Origin: Miscanthus floridulus
Lineage: Eukaryota > Streptophyta > Magnoliopsida > Poales > Poaceae
Direction: 5' to 3'
DNA length: 64,000 nucleotides
NCBI RefSeq assembly: GCF_019320115.1
Contig: NC_089581.1
Location: 69,420,485-69,484,484 of the forward strand
Shown here: positions 1 to 11,237 of the stretch, in pieces
Numbering within the stretch: the stretch's first letter is position 1
Layout: each line of letters opens with the position of its first letter
The notes under the pieces: model-generated
What the model was told of the DNA's origin: nothing
What the model saw: the letters and a program-made list of their open reading frames with translations, nothing else
Databases searched by the model: none
Translations under genes and position numbers: made by a program

Positions 1-434
1 AGGTGATGGTGGCAATCCCGGTGGCCACGGAGGATGCATTGGAGGTGACCCTTGTGGCCCCTCCACCACCGACTGTGGTGGAAGAGGAGAGGGAGACCGG
101 GCTCCCTGCCTCACCGGGCGGAGGGCCACACGGCTCACCCTCCTGGTCAGAGCTGGAGGTGCCGGGGAAGATGTAGCTGGGCCAGAGCTGGAATGTCTAC
201 CGGTGGCCCATGAAATCGAGGTGGTGGAGATCCCCTCTGACGGCGAAGCAGGTGATGAGGTGGAGCCATTGGCACCGTCGTAGGAGCTGGCGATGGTCCG
301 GTTGTCAGTTGGGCCTTCTAGTAGGCTAGGGGCCATAGACCTGGTGTGGCCCTACCCTGAGGATCCGAGGAAGGTTCGGTTCATCCTTCGGGATGAGCAG
401 GAGTGTCAGCTCTAGGATGTGCTTAGGGGGAGAG
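1..434 (+). pseudogene. Additional antisense ORF of Tat element B, 5' part (split by insertion)
   Basis: Plus-strand remnant of a coding exon. Its last ~70 bases read as a protein continuing in frame across the element A insertion: with one copy of the GAGAG duplication removed, the frame runs directly into 15897 onwards. The stretch is rich in Pro, Glu and Gly codons, with an internal TAG near 414 and at least one apparent frameshift near 170-330. Tat-lineage elements often carry an extra ORF antisense to gag-pol near the 3' LTR, and position and strand fit that. Its function is unknown. The upstream start lies outside the window. Confidence 0.6.
430..434. repeat. Target site duplication of element A, left copy
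   Basis: GAGAG immediately before the LTR start TGTAACAG; identical to 15892-15896 after the other LTR. Removing one copy restores an open frame in the host ORF of element B. Confidence 0.92.
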
Positions 435-3400
435 TGTAACAGAACCGACCAAATCATAAGAACGTAAGTACAAAAACAATCACCAAAGCGATCAAATTCC
501 TGTACTTAAGCTCCCATAATCCCGGTAGTCCGGAAATCACGAAGGATTTCAACCAACTCTCGACATAAAACCAAGATCGTAGTGATTCAACACAACACAT
601 CATCTGTTACAACATTTCACAAATAGCATTCGGATTACCTCCATCAGAGTTGAAATAGAATGTTACAAACCAAGTTTGAGTGCGCGGAAGCAACATAGTT
701 TAGTACAAAACATCACGGTTTTCAAATACATTGCCAAGTCTGAGTCATGTCCCACAAAAGCATTATCAGGTACGAGAACTAGTAGAGACCGCGCCCAACG
801 GTCTAGTCTTCATCCCCAGCAGGGAGAAGGCAGTACTTGCAGCAACCAAAGAAGAACTGGTCATCTACAACAGGTGGGAAATAAACCCTGAGTACGAGAA
901 GGTACTCAGCTAGACTTACCCGATGAAAATCAGAAATAAAAGACACCAAGGATCATGCAAGGCTTTTCAGGTGGGCTAGCTTGACACAGTTGCATAAAAG
1001 AGCTTATGATTACAGTAACCAATTTAAACTTAGCATCAAGCTTATCACTATTTACCTGTCCACTAGATTAGCACCTATACTAGAGCACTCACTTATTAGG
1101 AACAATCAATATTAACCATAGCAGGTATAATAAGGCTGTCATCATCATATCATCATTTCCGAACCATTATGTTATTAAGTGTATCTACATTGGAGATAAG
1201 CCTATCAAGTTCTCACTAACCGGGAGAGACGGCGACTCGAATCGAATTACAACTCAGCTGAGGGGGTATTCCTAACTCTCACCCTGGCATACTTTGCAAG
1301 GGTAGCCGTAGGTCACCTTTGGAACATCTCAGGAACCAAATTCGCGGGTTCGATCAGCGCCAGCACTCTCAGGGATTACCCTTCTGCCAGGACGATCAGG
1401 ACTTTTAAATCACCTGCCCTTGGACTCACGCCTATGGCTCCCTTCCAAGGCGCACTTTATACTTATCGACTCCCGGCCTGAGGTGAGCTACTCGGCTTCG
1501 CGGTCGGTCTTCAGGCCGGCCAACTAAGAGAGAGGCATGCATTCAACATGAACAGGAAAGGCTCCAAGATCTAGTCCTTAATCGACATAGACGGAGTCAC
1601 TGCAAACCGGCAAGCCTCCGTCCGGTCTTCATTTCAAATTAAGACTGGTTCTTTTCCACGATAGCAAATATAGCCAACCGTGCCACATGTATCATCCTAT
1701 ATCTCGCAGGTGACAGGAAATCACCCGACTTCTACCGCGTTTAAGCAGGGCTAAGCACTACTCGAGCCTGAGCTACATAGGATTCAGGGTAACAATATCT
1801 GGACAAGGAATGGGTAACCAATGCAGCAAGTGTTTGCATCCAACACCTAAACTTAATGCAACAATATATGTAATAATAATACTGTAACTGTAGTTCGGAA
1901 AATAGGAGGCTTAATATGCTCCGGGGCTTGCCTTTCACAAAGTTGCAAGGACGGTGGTCAGGGCACTCAACGGCGAACTCGCCTGGCACTTCTCCTGAAG
2001 GCTGCTCCTCCTGAATCTCCGGTGTCGGCTGCTGCTGCTCGCTCGGTTCCTCGAATTCCAGCAGGGTTACTCCTTTCGGTACACCTATTGCATGCCGATG
2101 CACAAGATAAATATCATGGATGCATAAGGAATGACATGATGCTCATGATGAATGAATCACAATGGGTGTTTATGAAAACATCACTGGACACTCGTTTACT
2201 GAGTAATTAGCTCTATTCAAATCACTTTAAGCATGTATCCAACTTAACTTAAATAACAAGAGCAACTTACCTAATTTGCATAACCTAAGATAAAGATGCT
2301 CATCTTCAGTTAAAGGCCTAACACCTAGGAACAGTACCATGAACTTAGAATAGTAACGACATACTTAAAATAGCAGTTAAAGCTTCATATGCAACAAGTA
2401 GTCACTTAATTCTATCATAACCAGAGTTCTATAACTCCAAATGACTTGCAAGAGGACATTCTGGAAAGCTTATGAAATTCTCTACAATTTATTTGTAAAC
2501 ATCAAAGCATGATTCTGAAGTTGACCGAATCCAATTCCAGTAGACCTAGAATCTGTCCCGCAATGACAGGGTTGCTAATTTAATTATTTAATGATGGTGC
2601 AAAAGCCTAATTTGACCAAACCAAGTTTACCAACTTGTTTTTCATACCTAAGAAACATCAGAAAGTATAGTGCTAACTTCTAAATAAATTATTTAATATC
2701 CTTTTCTAATTTATCTAGTTAATTAGGTGATTAAAGCAATATATAGTAAAACTGTTCAGAAAAATCTACAAAAATTACAGTAGCTATCTCATGCTTCACA
2801 TAGACTACCATAAAAATTTCAAAGCCATTGAGTAAGTATAACAGTCTACACAAAAATGATAAGGCATACTAGCTTAAAATGGCATAATTAAGAAATCCTA
2901 ATGAAAAGTGTCAAGCAACAGATTTCCCATTTTTCCTAGCATCCTTCTATCATAAGAATAGCACCCATCAAATTTCACCTTCACTGGATCTATAGAAAAA
3001 TTATGAAAATTCACACAAGATCCACCTATTAATAAAAGGAAATTCTATAACTTAAAAACTACACATGCACTAGCTCTGAAATTTTTACCAGAGCTTCTAA
3101 TAAACCAAAATAGAGGACCCACAAAATTTCATAATTTTTGGACCACAGAAACTCAAGATAAAATTCAAACAAGTTTGCATGCTTCTAAAAACACATTTCA
3201 AACTCCTATTTAATTCATCCAAGTTTTCTAAAACAGGTGCTCATATAATATTTTTCTTAAATACTAGACAATACTATGAACTCAACAAAATTAGAACCAT
3301 AGCATTTTGATCTACCATCTAAGAGCTACACATTTTTGAATATGTACATAAATCTATGGAATAATAAAAACCAAAACAAAATCGAAAACAAAACTCAGCT

Positions 3401-5088
3401 ACTGTCGGGCCAGCCCAAGGAACGGCGGCCCACGAGTGCACAGGCACGGCCCAACCGAACTCCCGCCTCAGCAGCGACGCTGACAGGGAGGACCCGCACG
3501 TCAGCGAGGGAAATAGGGGAGGAGCGACGGCCGGTGGCGTAGCTTGCCGACGGCGGCTTCTCCGGCGACGATGACGGCACCAACGTGACCGCCTCAACCT
3601 CACGCGTCGATTGATACCCTAACCCCAAACCCTACCAGTCTCTAGGTGCGCCGGCCATGGAGCTCGGCGGCTCGGCCATGGCGCACGGCGGCGCGCGGCC
3701 ATGTTCCGGCTCAACGGCGGCGAATCCAGTGACTACGTCTTCGAGGTAGACACTACGGCTCCTAAGGGTCCCCATGCGCGCACTAAGAGAGGCAGGAAGG
3801 GAGCGGAGGCGGCCGGCCACAACGAGCGCTAGCTCTGGTGAGGTTCGGCCATGGCGACGACGTCGGAAAAACGGCCAATGGCCCTCACCTAGGGCTCGGA
3901 TGTCGCGGCTAGAAGGCCGACGAGTTAGAGGAGGGCACGGCGGAGCTCTGGACGGAAGCTAGCTGGCGGTGGTGACCCGGCGAGCAGGCGCGAGCACGAC
4001 GGAGCAATGGCAGAGCTGCTGGTCAGTTGCTGCTCGCGGTGGAAGGCGAAGGAAAAACAAAATGGGACGGCGAGTGCGTTCGGCAGGCGCGCGGGGTGAC
4101 TTCAGACACGGCTCCGATGCCAGGAGGTGCACGGCACGTGGCTAGCGCGAGCAGGAGTCCGGCGACGGGTGGCGGACACGCGGCGTCGTTTTTCTAAAAC
4201 TTGATCACTGTAGCCCCGATTCAGTGCTCAATTCCGAGGACTGACAGCGCCCATTCGACGATCATTAACTCCTAATCCGTGGCGATCCAGGTTAAGCCGT
4301 AGTTAACAAAGTTGGAGACCTACATGAGTACTACAAGTTTGCTAATTGGAGCTCGAGCTAATTCGGCTTGGTCAGTGAGATACAGTGCTCCAAACATCAG
4401 CTCATGAAACTGAAATCTGCTTGGGACTTAGAAAAATTTGCTAAGTATGAAATCAGCATGTACATCTGACTTGTGGGCCATGTTTGAGCATGTTCTAGCC
4501 ATTTTCATGAATTGGCCATAAAACAACTTTTGTTCCTTGATAAATTATCTACAACTTTTGTAAAGAGCGCACAGCCATGCAAAGCTTCTAAGTTGGACTT
4601 TTGAATCAGTCAAACGATGACACTCCATGGGTCAATTTAAGTCAAACTTGCACTTGAGGACATTTTGGTCATTTTGGTCTACATGAACAATGTTCCAACA
4701 AGTAAACTAAATGTAGTTAAGGTGTATTAGACCATGATCAACCATTTTACAAAGTTGTTATACCACTTCTACTGATCACATGTGATAAAGAAAGTAAAAC
4801 AAGCAATTCATACATATGTTTCAATACAATGTTTCACATGTTGCATGACCTTGTTGTTATCCTATACTTGTCACATTACTACCATATTGCCATGTTTCCA
4901 AGTATGAGAGTTTCATGTAACATTCACATGTTGCACTACTACCATTCACAACAATCAAGCATGAAACATACACAGTTGAAAATGTTGCATATGCACGTTT
5001 CAGTAACAATGACATGATGACATAGATAATGCACATGTTTATGAAATGACATGCAATTTAGTGGAAGCCAAACACCTAGGGTGTTACA
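435..5088 (-). repeat. 3' LTR of element A
   Basis: 4654-bp LTR running from TGTAACAG to GTGTTACA on the plus strand, that is TGTAACAC...TGTTACA in element orientation. It is AT-rich except for a GC-rich island at about 3400-4200. Short ORFs inside it, such as those at 3319-3962, are not conserved as coding and differ by stops in the sister LTR and the solo LTR. The gag-pol stop codon (5084-5086) lies just inside this LTR. Confidence 0.93.
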
Positions 5089-8000
5089 GCCCTCCCCCCT
5101 TAGAAAAATCTCGTCCCGAGATTTGGAAAGCGTACCATTTAATATAGAAAGCTGGATAGTTTTCTTTTAAATAATCTTCCCGCTCCCAGGTTGCATCCCG
5201 TTCACTATGATTACTCCAAACTACCTTGTATAACTTAACCACTCGTGTACGAGTCACTCTTTCTTGAGTATCCAGAACTTGCACGGGCTTTTCCTCATAA
5301 GAAAGATCAGATTTCAAGTTGACTTTCCTTGTTGCTATTCTTTCCTCGGGAATACGAAGACACTTCTTCAGCTGGGACACATGGAATACCGGAAATATAG
5401 CGCCCATTTCACGGGGTAAATCGAGTTTATAGGCTACTCTTCCACTTTTCTCGATAATGCGGTAAGGTCCAACATATCGAGGCTCCAGCTTCCTTTTAAT
5501 TCCAAAACGCTTGACTCCTTTCATAGGGGATACCTTCAGATAAACATGGTCACCTACTTCAAACTCAATAGGTTTTCTTCTTTTGTCAGCATAGCTCTTT
5601 TGTCTAGCCTGAGCTGCAGTCATATTCTTCTGTATAGCTCGGACTTGCTCTTAGGCTTCTTTTACAAAATCAATACCATAGAATCTTCTTTCTCCGGGTT
5701 CCACCCAGTTCAAAGGAGTTCTACACTTGCGGCCATAAAGAGCTTCAAAAGGAGCCATTTTGATACTTTCTTGATAACTGTTGTTATACGAGAATTCAGC
5801 GAGAGGTAACCAGTCTTCCCAAGAGCCTTTGCAAGAGATAAGACAAGCTCTAAGCATGTCTTTAAGAATTTGATTAACACGCTCAGTTTGTCCTGATGTT
5901 TGCGGATGATAGGCAGAACTGCGGATTAGATGAGTGCCAAGATTCTGATGTAAGCACTCCCAAAAACAAGCCGTGAATTGAGGTCCTCGATCAGAAACAA
6001 TGGATTTGGGTACACCATGGAGACGTACCACTTGTTGAAAATAAATCTCAGCATAATTGTGAGGATGATAGGTAGACTTGACCAGAATAAAGTGAGCAGA
6101 TTTAGTTAGACGATCTACGATAACCCAGATGGAATCACAACCCTTTTTGGTAGTGGATAGTCCAACAATAAAATCCATGCTAATTTCTTCCCACTTCCAG
6201 CCAGGAATAGATAGTGGCTGCAATAGTCCGGGCCTTATGTGAATAGCCTTGACTCTGCAACAGTTATCACACCTTGCCACATAAGCTGCGATTTCTTTCT
6301 TCATCTTGGTCCACCAATAATACAGCTTGAGATCTTGGTACATTTTACTACTACCAGGATGGATGGACAGTTTAGAAGAATGGGCTTCAGCCATAATTTG
6401 ATTTCTAAGTTCTTTATCTTTAGGTACCACAAGTCTATCATTAAACCAGAGAATTCCCTTGTCATCGACTTTAAAGTGCTTGGTCTCTTTCTCTTTCATT
6501 TTCCGCTTGATGTGAAATACACCCACATCCGTCTTCTGGAGTTCGATAATTCGACTTCTAAGAGAGCAATCCACAGTGATATTGTGGAGTACTACAGGAT
6601 GAAGGAGGTGTGCCAGATGAAAGTCTTCACTAACTAAGGAATTGCAATGGGCCTTTCTGCTTAAGGCATTAGCAACAACATTTGCCTTACCAGGATGGTA
6701 GTGCACTTGAAGGTTGTAGTCTTTGATCAATTCTAACCATCGTCGTTGACGCATATTCAACTCGGGTTGAGTAAAAATGTACTTGAGACTCTTATGGTCA
6801 GTATAGATGTTGCACACATTACCAAGCAGGTAATGCCTCCAGATCTTCAGGGCATGAACAACTGCGGCTAGCTCTAAGTCATGGGTAGGATAGTTGACTT
6901 CATGCTTTCGGAGCTGGCGCGAAGCATAAGCAATTACTTGGCCTTCCTGCATAAGAACACACCCCAAACTGGTGCCACATGCATCGCAGTAGACATCAAA
7001 AGGCTTTTCGATGTCAGGTTGTGCCAATACAGGAGCAGAGGTTAGCAAGGTCCGCAAAGTGTGGAAAGCCTCTTCACACTTCGGAGTCCACACAAACTTC
7101 TCATCCTTTTGCAGTAGCCGAGTCATGGGCTTGGCGATTTTTGAGAAATCTGGAATAAAGCGACGATAATAGCCAGCCAGACCCAGAAAGCTTCGGACTT
7201 CGGTGACCGTAGTAGGTGCCTTCCACTCTAGGACTTCTTGCACCTTAGTAGGGTCAACCGAAATTCCATCACCAGATAATACATGACCTAGAAAAGGTAT
7301 CTTGTTCAACCAGAACTCGCACTTGCTGAACTTAGCATAAAGCTGGTTGTCACGTAACCGAGTTAAAACAATTCTCAGATGTTCAGCATGCTCTTCTTCA
7401 TTCTGAGAATATACCAGGATATCATCAATGAACACGACGACAAATTTGTCCAATTCCGGCATGAATACAGAATTCATCAGGTACATAAAGTGTGCCGGAG
7501 CATTTGTCAACCCAAATGACATGACGAGGTATTCGAACAAACCATAACGAGTAGAGAAAGCTGTCTTTGGTATATCTTCAGGACGAATTTTGATCTGATG
7601 GTAGCCAGACCACAAATCGATCTTGGAGAATACCTTAGCTTTAGAAAGCTGATCAAACAGAATATCGATGCGAGGAAGAGGGTATTTGTTCTTGATAGTA
7701 ACAGCGTTTAGGGGGCGATAATCCACACACATGCGTAGAGACTCGTCCTTCTTCTTCACAAATATAGCCGGACAACCCCAAGGAGAAGAACTAGGTCGAA
7801 TCAACCCTTTCTTCAATAGCTCATTCAACTAACTCTTCAGCTCGGCCAACTCATTGGGCGGCATTCTATAGGGCCTTCGAGAAATAGGAGCCGTACCTGG
7901 AATGAGTTCTATCTTGAATTCTACATCACGGTCTGGAGGTAATCCAGGCAAGTCATCAGGAAAGACATCTGGAAACTCATAGACAACCGGTAGATCCTTA

Positions 8001-9484
8001 ATGGCTTTGGCTAGGGTAGCATTGGCGGTATTGTGGATAGAAATATCACGAGGTAACTGCACTAGAAAACCTTTCTTATCCACAGGATCCCTCAACATAA
8101 CCACACGGGTTGATGTATCGATCAACACTCCATTCCCGCTCATCCACTTCATTCCTAGGATGACATCGATTCCTACCCCTGGTAGAACTACAAGATCCAC
8201 AAGGAACTCTCGATCCCCGATCTCAATCTTTACATCTTTAACTACTTGGTTAGTCATGATATTATTCCCAGCAGCACTAATACAATAACCCCCCATGACA
8301 ATTGTAATCACATTCATCTGATGCTTAGATGCAAAAGTAGAACTCACAAAGGAATGCGAAGCACCAGAATCAAAGAGCACAACTGCAGGGTGATCATTAA
8401 CAAGGAACTTACCAGCGGTGACCACTTCACCAGTAGGAATTTCCTCCACTGTAGTATAGTGAACACGCCCCTGACGGACGTTTCCTTGAGCATTCTTGGG
8501 AGGATGGGGACATCTATTTGCCCAATGACCAGGCTGGTTACAGTTCCAGCACGGCCTGTTTGCTGGTGGAACATTGGAGCTACCCTGCCCCGAGGTATTC
8601 TTCGGCAAGGAAATTGTATACCCCTTGCGGAAACCGGTTTTAGCTTGGTTCTTCTTCTGCGGTGGGCGGTACCAGACATTAGCATTGGGTGGACGGTATG
8701 GGGCCTTAGATACCATTGGAGCCTTGGACTGGGAAGCACCAGCCTCAAAGTTTCTTTTTCGGTTCTTGGAAGCAGCATATATCTTGCCATTGTTCTCCTG
8801 AGTCATAGTGTCACTAATAAATTCATTGAAGGTGACACACTTGCAGTTGCCCATTGACTTCATCAGTTTTGGGGAAAGTCCCCTCTTGAAGCTAGCTATT
8901 CTCTTGGCATCAGTATCAACGAACTCAGGAGCATACCTTGCTAGGTTGTTGAATGCCTGGAGGTACTCATTGAGACTCCTGTTGCCTTGGGTGAGCTTCA
9001 TAAACTCAGTATGCTTGATGGCCATGAGACCAGGAGGGATAAAGTGTCCCCTGAAGGCTGCCTGGAACTGGTTCTAGACGATCTCAACGTTAGCAGGGAA
9101 GGTGGTCCTGTGATGGGTCCACCAGATGCCTGCAGGGCCTTGGAGCTGGTGTCCTGCATACGTAGCCTTCATGCCTTCAGTCAAACGGAGCAATCCAAAT
9201 CTTTGCTCTATCGTGCTCAACCATTCATCCGCTTGTAAGGGTTCTTCTGCCTCACGAAAGATAGGAGGCTTTGTGTCCATGAAGTCCTTAAAACTGCTAT
9301 ACTGGTTCAGCTCGGGTCCCTGGCGGACATGCCGATCCTCACGGTTAGCCATCTGGCGCATAGCCTCAGCTAGCATGCGTTGACTTTCCACAACTGTCTG
9401 CATTAGCTCAGCTGGTGTGGGCGGTGGCGGAGGTGGTTGTTCCTCATTTCCCATGCCACGACCGCGATGAAGGTTATGAGCCAT
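5084..9484 (-). pseudogene. gag-pol polyprotein of element A (three in-frame stops)
   Basis: One continuous reading frame from the ATG at 9484-9482 to the TAA at 5084-5086, broken by stops at 9074-9076 (TAG), 7829-7831 (TAG) and 5651-5653 (TAA). No frameshift was seen. Order: gag with a polyproline stretch near the start; zinc knuckle of CX2CX4HX4C type ([14 protein letters not shown], ~8500); protease with DSGAS (~8360); RT with FIDD (~7425); RNase H; integrase with HHCC zinc finger and DDE core; GPY/F module (~5485-5437); and a chromodomain (~5290-5150, VVWSNHSERDATWERED). This is the Ty3/Gypsy chromovirus order. The enzymes would reverse-transcribe the element RNA and integrate it, with the chromodomain possibly steering integration towards marked chromatin. 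The stops replace residues normally conserved here, so this copy is broken but young. Confidence 0.92.
5089..5102 (-). other. Polypurine tract of element A
   Basis: Directly beside the 3' LTR the minus strand reads TAAGGGGGGAGGGC, the expected primer site for plus-strand DNA synthesis. It also encodes the last residues of the polyprotein frame. Confidence 0.85.
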
Positions 9485-9500
9485 CTGCAAAATGTATAGC
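9482..9500 (-). promoter_or_regulatory. Possible 3' splice site abutting the gag ATG (element A)
   Basis: The minus strand reads a T-rich run ending in TTTTGCAG immediately before ATG of gag. It looks like a plant splice acceptor whose exon starts exactly at the start codon. It is paired with a similar site at ORF1. Splicing itself is inferred. Confidence 0.4.
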
Positions 9501-9897
9501 CAATGAGCACTGACGATGTGGAAATTTTGTAGATGAATCGTATAATTATGCCAAACTGGGTCCATTGGAGGGAATGTATTTAAATAATCAACAGAGGCAC
9601 AATCATTCATCACAATCACACAACTCATCAAGCGCATCAATTGACATATAAATGCGATGAACTTAACCAACAACGAGATCCATAGACCGCAAAGGCGAAA
9701 TTCCACAAAAGCTCACATACGTGGAGCATAATACGTTCGATAGGTTACATCCAAACCATAGTGGTTCCAACTTACATAAAGGGTAACATAGGGTTCGATA
9801 TTACATCCCAACGATTAACTTGCTACAAAGCTACTCGTTCATGCATGAGGATCAACAAAAGACTAGATCTAGCGCATTAGCTCAGTAGTAAGCTAAA

Positions 9898-10482
9898 CTA
9901 CGCATCGTCCTCGGAGTCAGTGTCGAGGATCTCTCCTCCATCTTCATCACTAGGAGGCTCTAACTCCTCATCTTCCTCCTCATCAGGTGGAGCGTCCTCA
10001 GGTCCATTGACTTCCATGTCATCATCACCTTCAGCCATGATGACACCAGAACCCATCTCATTCTCATCATCAGGTGGCAGGATAGGGTGAAGTTGATTGT
10101 GCAGTAGGTGAACCTCCTCATGGAGATTGTCATTGTACTCTTCTGCAACCGCCAACTGCTGCTCTAGCTCAACCTGCCTCGCTCTCAACACATTCTCCTC
10201 GTGCCAGGCTTCATTCCGTTGGTTCAGCATGTGAACCAACATACGCTCACAGTTGCGGTGAGCAACTGTCAACCTCTGAACCTCCAGGTTCTCTTGATCC
10301 CGTTCCTGTGTGACTTGCTCCAAACGCTGCTGAACTGCAGTCCTTTCAGCAGTCACCTGAGCCAGCTCTGCCCTCAGCCTTTCCGCCTCAGTAGGCTCAG
10401 GACGGGGCTCATGAGGAGCTAAACGGTGATGAGGCGCCCTACCTCCAGCGGACTTGCGAGCAGTGCGTTTCGTGCGCGCCAT
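9898..10482 (-). CDS. Element A ORF1: histone H3 tail-like N-terminus, coiled coil, acidic tail (194 aa)
   Basis: Intact ORF between PBS and gag, in a different frame from gag-pol, 413 bp upstream of the gag ATG. The start is the first ATG (10482-10480); the frame only extends three codons further to a non-ATG codon. After the Met, residues 1-21 match the histone H3 tail at 15 of 21 positions, including ARTK at 1-4 and TARKS at 6-10. Differences include Q5 to R, T11 to A, K14 to R and positions 17-19. Residues ~35-130 are rich in E, Q, L and R with coiled-coil spacing. Residues ~140-194 are strongly acidic with several D/E runs. No known catalytic motif is seen. Being free of stops while gag-pol has three is notable. 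Possible roles (nuclear or chromatin targeting, a methylation substrate, a nucleosome-binding accessory protein) are inferences. It could also be a rapidly evolving structural accessory protein. Confidence 0.85.
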   Translation of the reverse strand: MARTKRTARKSAGGRAPHHRLAPHEPRPEPTEAERLRAELAQVTAERTAVQQRLEQVTQERDQENLEVQRLTVAHRNCERMLVHMLNQRNEAWHEENVLRARQVELEQQLAVAEEYNDNLHEEVHLLHNQLHPILPPDDENEMGSGVIMAEGDDDMEVNGPEDAPPDEEEDEELEPPSDEDGGEILDTDSEDDA

Positions 10483-10500
10483 CTGTAGCAAAAATTACAA
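10480..10500 (-). promoter_or_regulatory. Possible 3' splice site abutting the ORF1 ATG (element A)
   Basis: The minus strand reads TTTTTGCTACAG directly followed by the ORF1 ATG. The polypyrimidine-AG form and exact junction with the start codon resemble an acceptor site that would bring ORF1 close to the cap of a spliced RNA. No donor was established. Confidence 0.4.
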
Positions 10501-11223
10501 CGTAAGGGGAGAATCATTTAAGGGATACGAAATTTAATTATTCAGGACCATCAATTTTAAAGGAGGGAGTAATGCATGAAATGCCATGTATGCTTGAACA
10601 TGATGCATGCACGATCCGTACGTCCTCACAACCTAGAAAAAAAAATTTAAAGGCTAGCGAAATATACGGTGGCATACATACGTTCTCTCATGTACGGTAG
10701 CTAGTCGATCTACAACGATACATTGTTAGTGTACCTGCAGAAAATTTCATTTCAGCCCAATAATTTCCCAAAAAGTATAAAAGCAAGCAGTACACTAAAT
10801 ACTCTCATACATACATCCCCTGATGCATATACTCTAGTATCACAGCTACCCGACAGAGATACCCACCATTAAGTACTCTCATAGATACATGATTAAACAT
10901 GTAAGTATGCGAGCAACCACAACTACTCTCCCCTAGACCGACGGTTGGATGGTCATGCTCTCACAACTCACACTTACCAGAGCGTAGAGGTATTTTGATC
11001 CATACATTACCACCCAAGCGGATGGCATCCATACAATAGCACGCCGTATGGACGACGAAACAGAAACAAGCAGGAACCCCCAAGTTAGTACTTTAATAAG
11101 CCACCTAAGAGTCCTTATTTGGGCATAAGGGATATGACCACTGGCAATACTTAGTATTTAATTTAGGATTTTCACAATACTTTTGTTTTAAATACACAAA
11201 TGACGTGTTTAGTGTCAAATCTT
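10501..11223 (-). other. Untranslated leader of element A between PBS and ORF1
   Basis: About 720 bp without an ORF of note. It is mixed AT content with several imperfect repeats of CTCTCATA/ACATAC-type words around 10670-10900. It would form the 5' untranslated and packaging region of the genomic RNA. Confidence 0.5.
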
Positions 11224-11235
11224 GCTCTGATGCCA
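11224..11235 (-). other. Primer binding site of element A
   Basis: The minus strand reads TGGCATCAGAGC two bases after the 5' LTR end. It matches the initiator-Met tRNA 3' end complement (TGGTATCAGAGC) at all but one base. Confidence 0.85.
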
Positions 11236-11237
11236 GC

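Noticed and set aside
3319..3962. Several 60-95 codon ORFs in the GC-rich part of the LTR, also at 14122-15047
   Set aside because: Lie within LTRs on both strands, no motifs, and the sister and solo copies do not preserve them as coding.
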